From contig NZ_JANIOF010000008.1 in assembly GCF_024733555.1 (NCBI RefSeq), forward strand, positions 21,473 to 85,472: a stretch of 64,000 nucleotides of DNA, read 5' to 3'. Shown piece after piece: positions 61,808-64,000 of this stretch; the first letter of the stretch is position 1; every line of letters begins with the position of its first letter. This DNA is from Paenibacillus sp. SC116. Its GTDB lineage: Bacteria; Bacillota; Bacilli; Paenibacillales; Paenibacillaceae. A program made the translations under genes and the position numbers. The notes beneath the pieces were generated by a model, which saw only the letters and a program-made list of their open reading frames with translations, was not told the origin of the DNA and did no database searches.

Positions 61808-64000
61808 ACGACAACCGTTATCGTCTCTCGCAAATGAAGATCGGAAAGCATCAATGGAAGCCAAAGATGTATCTATCAGCAACAAAACAACTCCCTTCCA
61901 TACCGGCATGCAGCAAACGGAATCAACTAATAACCGTTCTACAAGGTTTATACATTGGTGGAGCTGGCTAGGCTGCAACTTGCTGTTGATGGGATTGTTT
62001 GTAGAATGGCTGCTTCCTTTCTATCATTCACCCTATTTAAGGATGTCCGTTCCTTTAGGCACATGGCTAATACCTGTAGGTGCAGCTCTGATAATAGGTC
62101 AATGCTGTTCTTCCAAATGGTTAAAAGGTGGATTTGTATGTTCAACCGTTCTGCTGGTCAGCGCATGGACGAGTTTAGAGAATGAAACATGGTTAGGAAG
62201 CGTAGTTTCCATGCCGTGGCAGCTTGTAGACACGATTCAAGCTTGGACTGTGGATCTAGAAGGAATGGCGATAAACCTTCTAAAAGGGGATGACTACCGC
62301 TATTCAGATGTAGGTGAGCTCGCGGTAATTTTGGTTTTTATTATGCTGTTAAGCTTACTCGTTCAATCGTTGATGACTTCATCTTATTCTGTCAGTTTGT
62401 TTAGTTCGGCAACACTTGTATATTTGCTGCTGATGGAAAAAGTCATGGGCCTAGACACAGGGGATGGTCTTGTTCGTGCATTCATATGGACGATAATTGC
62501 CGTCTCTTGGCTGCAATTGCAGCGTCAGCGTGAGGAAAGTAATCAGTACTCGGCGGCATGGCCTGCTCGTTGGTGGCTGGCTACGATGTGGTTGGCTGTT
62601 GTATTAGTCATGAGTTACACACTATGGGCGATGACTTTTGCTAGTAGAAGTCCTACTGTGTGGCCTGCACTTGAGTCATGGGTACAAGAAAAATTCGAGA
62701 AGCTGATAGACAATGGTGATCGATTGCAAGGGCAGGCCAACAAAGATGGCCGATCCATTGCTACGGTTGGAGTGACCGGATACGGACAGGATGATCGTCA
62801 GCTTGGGATGCCAATTCAGATGAACAAAGCAGTGTTGTTTCGTGCAACTACTCCTCAGCCAACTTATTGGCGTGCAGAATCTAAACAATTGTATACAGGG
62901 CAAGGCTGGGACGCTAGAGATGATTTGGAGCAAACAGAGAGTGTTCGAACGGCATTACTGAATAACAGCAGTCCGTCCAACCTAATGGCAAACGCATGGT
63001 CAGAACCATTTGAACAGCATTTGCGCTTTGAACAGTTTCCTGCAGGGATGCCTTTGCTGCACGGTGGCCGGCTCATTCAAGCTAAATCGAGTGGTGATCA
63101 GCCTGAGTTAGTCAAAATTGGTGATACAAAAGCATTGGCCTATACTGTCGAAGTAAGTCATTTTATCGGTACACCAGCGTTGTTGGCAGGATTAACAGAT
63201 ACTGATGACCCGGAAGAAGTGAAGCGTAAATATACAGAGCTTCCAGAGAACTTGCCAAATAGAGTGGCGGAACTTACAGCGAAACTGATAGCAGGCGCTT
63301 CTAACCGATATGAACGTGTTGAGCGTGTTCAACGCTACTTGCTGGAGAATTACGTCTATACAACGGAAGCCACATCTGTTCCAGAGGAGGAAAGCGACTT
63401 TGTCGACCACTTCTTATTTGAACAGCGGCAAGGTTACTGTGTACATTTCTCCACGGCGATGGCAGTTATGCTGCGGACACAGGGCATTCCTACTCGATGG
63501 GTCAAAGGTTTTGCACCAGGAGAGCAAGCAGCAGATGGCACCTATACGGTTCGTCATTCAGATGCACATGCATGGGTGGAAGTATATATGCCAGAAGTGG
63601 GGTGGGTACCATTTGATCCAACCCCCGCGAGAGGTATTGTTCCGGATGCGGAGCAGGCAGTGGCGATTCCAGCAAGAGCAGACGTTATTCAAGGTGAAAA
63701 TGGATCGTACGAGCTGAATGCGCAGTTATACAATGAAGCGCTCGGAGGTACTGCAATGACAGTAGATACGATACTGACAAATATTCATAAGTGGATTCAT
63801 CCACTTATGAAATCCGTTTTTTCAGCGGCAAAAGCGGGTGGGGAGAGGCTACTAACGACGACTTCTTCCATCTGGAAGCAGCTGCTGATAGAAATTGAAG
63901 CTTGGCAGCACCAAGCATTTTGGACAGCGTGGCCATCAACGATAATGATATTTTGGCAGACGGATGGTTGGGTACGACTGTGGTTGGCTTATCCTATATC
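61788..64000 (+). CDS. Transglutaminase-like membrane protein (TgpA type), partial
   Basis: An open frame of 737 codons running off the window edge. GGGAGG lies eight bases before the ATG, which overlaps the DUF58 gene by 20 bases. Several membrane helices fill about residues 55-290, then an extracellular region with a transglutaminase-core domain: Cys551 (QGYCVHFSTAMAVMLR), His594 (HSDAHAWVEVYM) and Asp610 (WVPFDPTPA) form the catalytic triad. A further membrane segment is expected after the end. Likely acts on wall or surface proteins, with MoxR and DUF58 as helpers. Confidence 0.92.
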   Translation, partial: MLHFTTERQPLSSLANEDRKASMEAKDVSISNKTTPFHTGMQQTESTNNRSTRFIHWWSWLGCNLLLMGLFVEWLLPFYHSPYLRMSVPLGTWLIPVGAALIIGQCCSSKWLKGGFVCSTVLLVSAWTSLENETWLGSVVSMPWQLVDTIQAWTVDLEGMAINLLKGDDYRYSDVGELAVILVFIMLLSLLVQSLMTSSYSVSLFSSATLVYLLLMEKVMGLDTGDGLVRAFIWTIIAVSWLQLQRQREESNQYSAAWPARWWLATMWLAVVLVMSYTLWAMTFASRSPTVWPALESWVQEKFEKLIDNGDRLQGQANKDGRSIATVGVTGYGQDDRQLGMPIQMNKAVLFRATTPQPTYWRAESKQLYTGQGWDARDDLEQTESVRTALLNNSSPSNLMANAWSEPFEQHLRFEQFPAGMPLLHGGRLIQAKSSGDQPELVKIGDTKALAYTVEVSHFIGTPALLAGLTDTDDPEEVKRKYTELPENLPNRVAELTAKLIAGASNRYERVERVQRYLLENYVYTTEATSVPEEESDFVDHFLFEQRQGYCVHFSTAMAVMLRTQGIPTRWVKGFAPGEQAADGTYTVRHSDAHAWVEVYMPEVGWVPFDPTPARGIVPDAEQAVAIPARADVIQGENGSYELNAQLYNEALGGTAMTVDTILTNIHKWIHPLMKSVFSAAKAGGERLLTTTSSIWKQLLIEIEAWQHQAFWTAWPSTIMIFWQTDGWVRLWLAYPI

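Overview
The window looks like a chromosomal segment of a Paenibacillus-type member of the Bacillales. Gene content and style both point that way: strong AAGGAGG-like ribosome sites, TTG/GTG starts, copper-amine-oxidase-N domains fused to secreted enzymes, a GlcT-controlled glucose PTS, YqkE, Amidase_6 and LCP proteins. Base composition is moderate, with two short GC-rich exceptions. No rRNA, tRNA, CRISPR array, transposase or integrase was seen.

Layout. 62-3529: class Ib ribonucleotide reductase operon nrdI-nrdE-nrdF, ended by a branched terminator, then an 800-base spacer with a heptamer minisatellite and degenerate intergenic repeats. 4350-5442: a lipoprotein and a FlaR-like P-loop protein. 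5717-10765: three tandem secreted erythromycin-esterase-family proteins, the middle one a mosaic of the other two. 10917-17729: a permease, aconitase, an Amidase_6 protein and D-Ala-D-Ala ligase. 17950-21407: two small unknown genes, then an orphan XkdX gene and an ArpU-type sigma-like regulator flanked by two matching LexA boxes, followed by the UV endonuclease gene uvsE. 21554-28310: fabI, a TSUP permease, an inositol-phosphatase-like gene, a C39-like peptidase, an orphan trpB and a ROK sugar kinase. 29254-34458: a biotin operon bioD-bioB-bioF-bioH-bioC behind a BirA-type operator; it uses the BioC/BioH route to pimelate.

34737-40450: complete glucose phosphotransferase locus crr-ptsH-ptsI-glcT-ptsG. 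Two near-identical GlcT RNA antiterminator targets overlap terminators ahead of crr and ptsG, and a cre-like site lies ahead of glcT, so glucose uptake should be switched by GlcT and CcpA. 40669-47178: hemL, an LCP ligase, a three-gene ABC-2 exporter, DinB-like and Bcp peroxiredoxin genes. 47410-53793: three tandem methyl-accepting chemotaxis receptors. 53909-58777: YqkE, a bile-acid/Na symporter family protein, a GNAT enzyme, an orphan ModA and a polysaccharide deacetylase. 59169-64000: a MoxR ATPase, DUF58 and transglutaminase operon, cut by the window edge.

The most unusual signals are: two GC-rich coding patches (in bioH and at the moxR/DUF58 junction) packed with perfect inverted repeats; a 45-base in-frame tandem repeat inserted in bioH; and the LexA-box, structured-element, XkdX and ArpU module next to uvsE.
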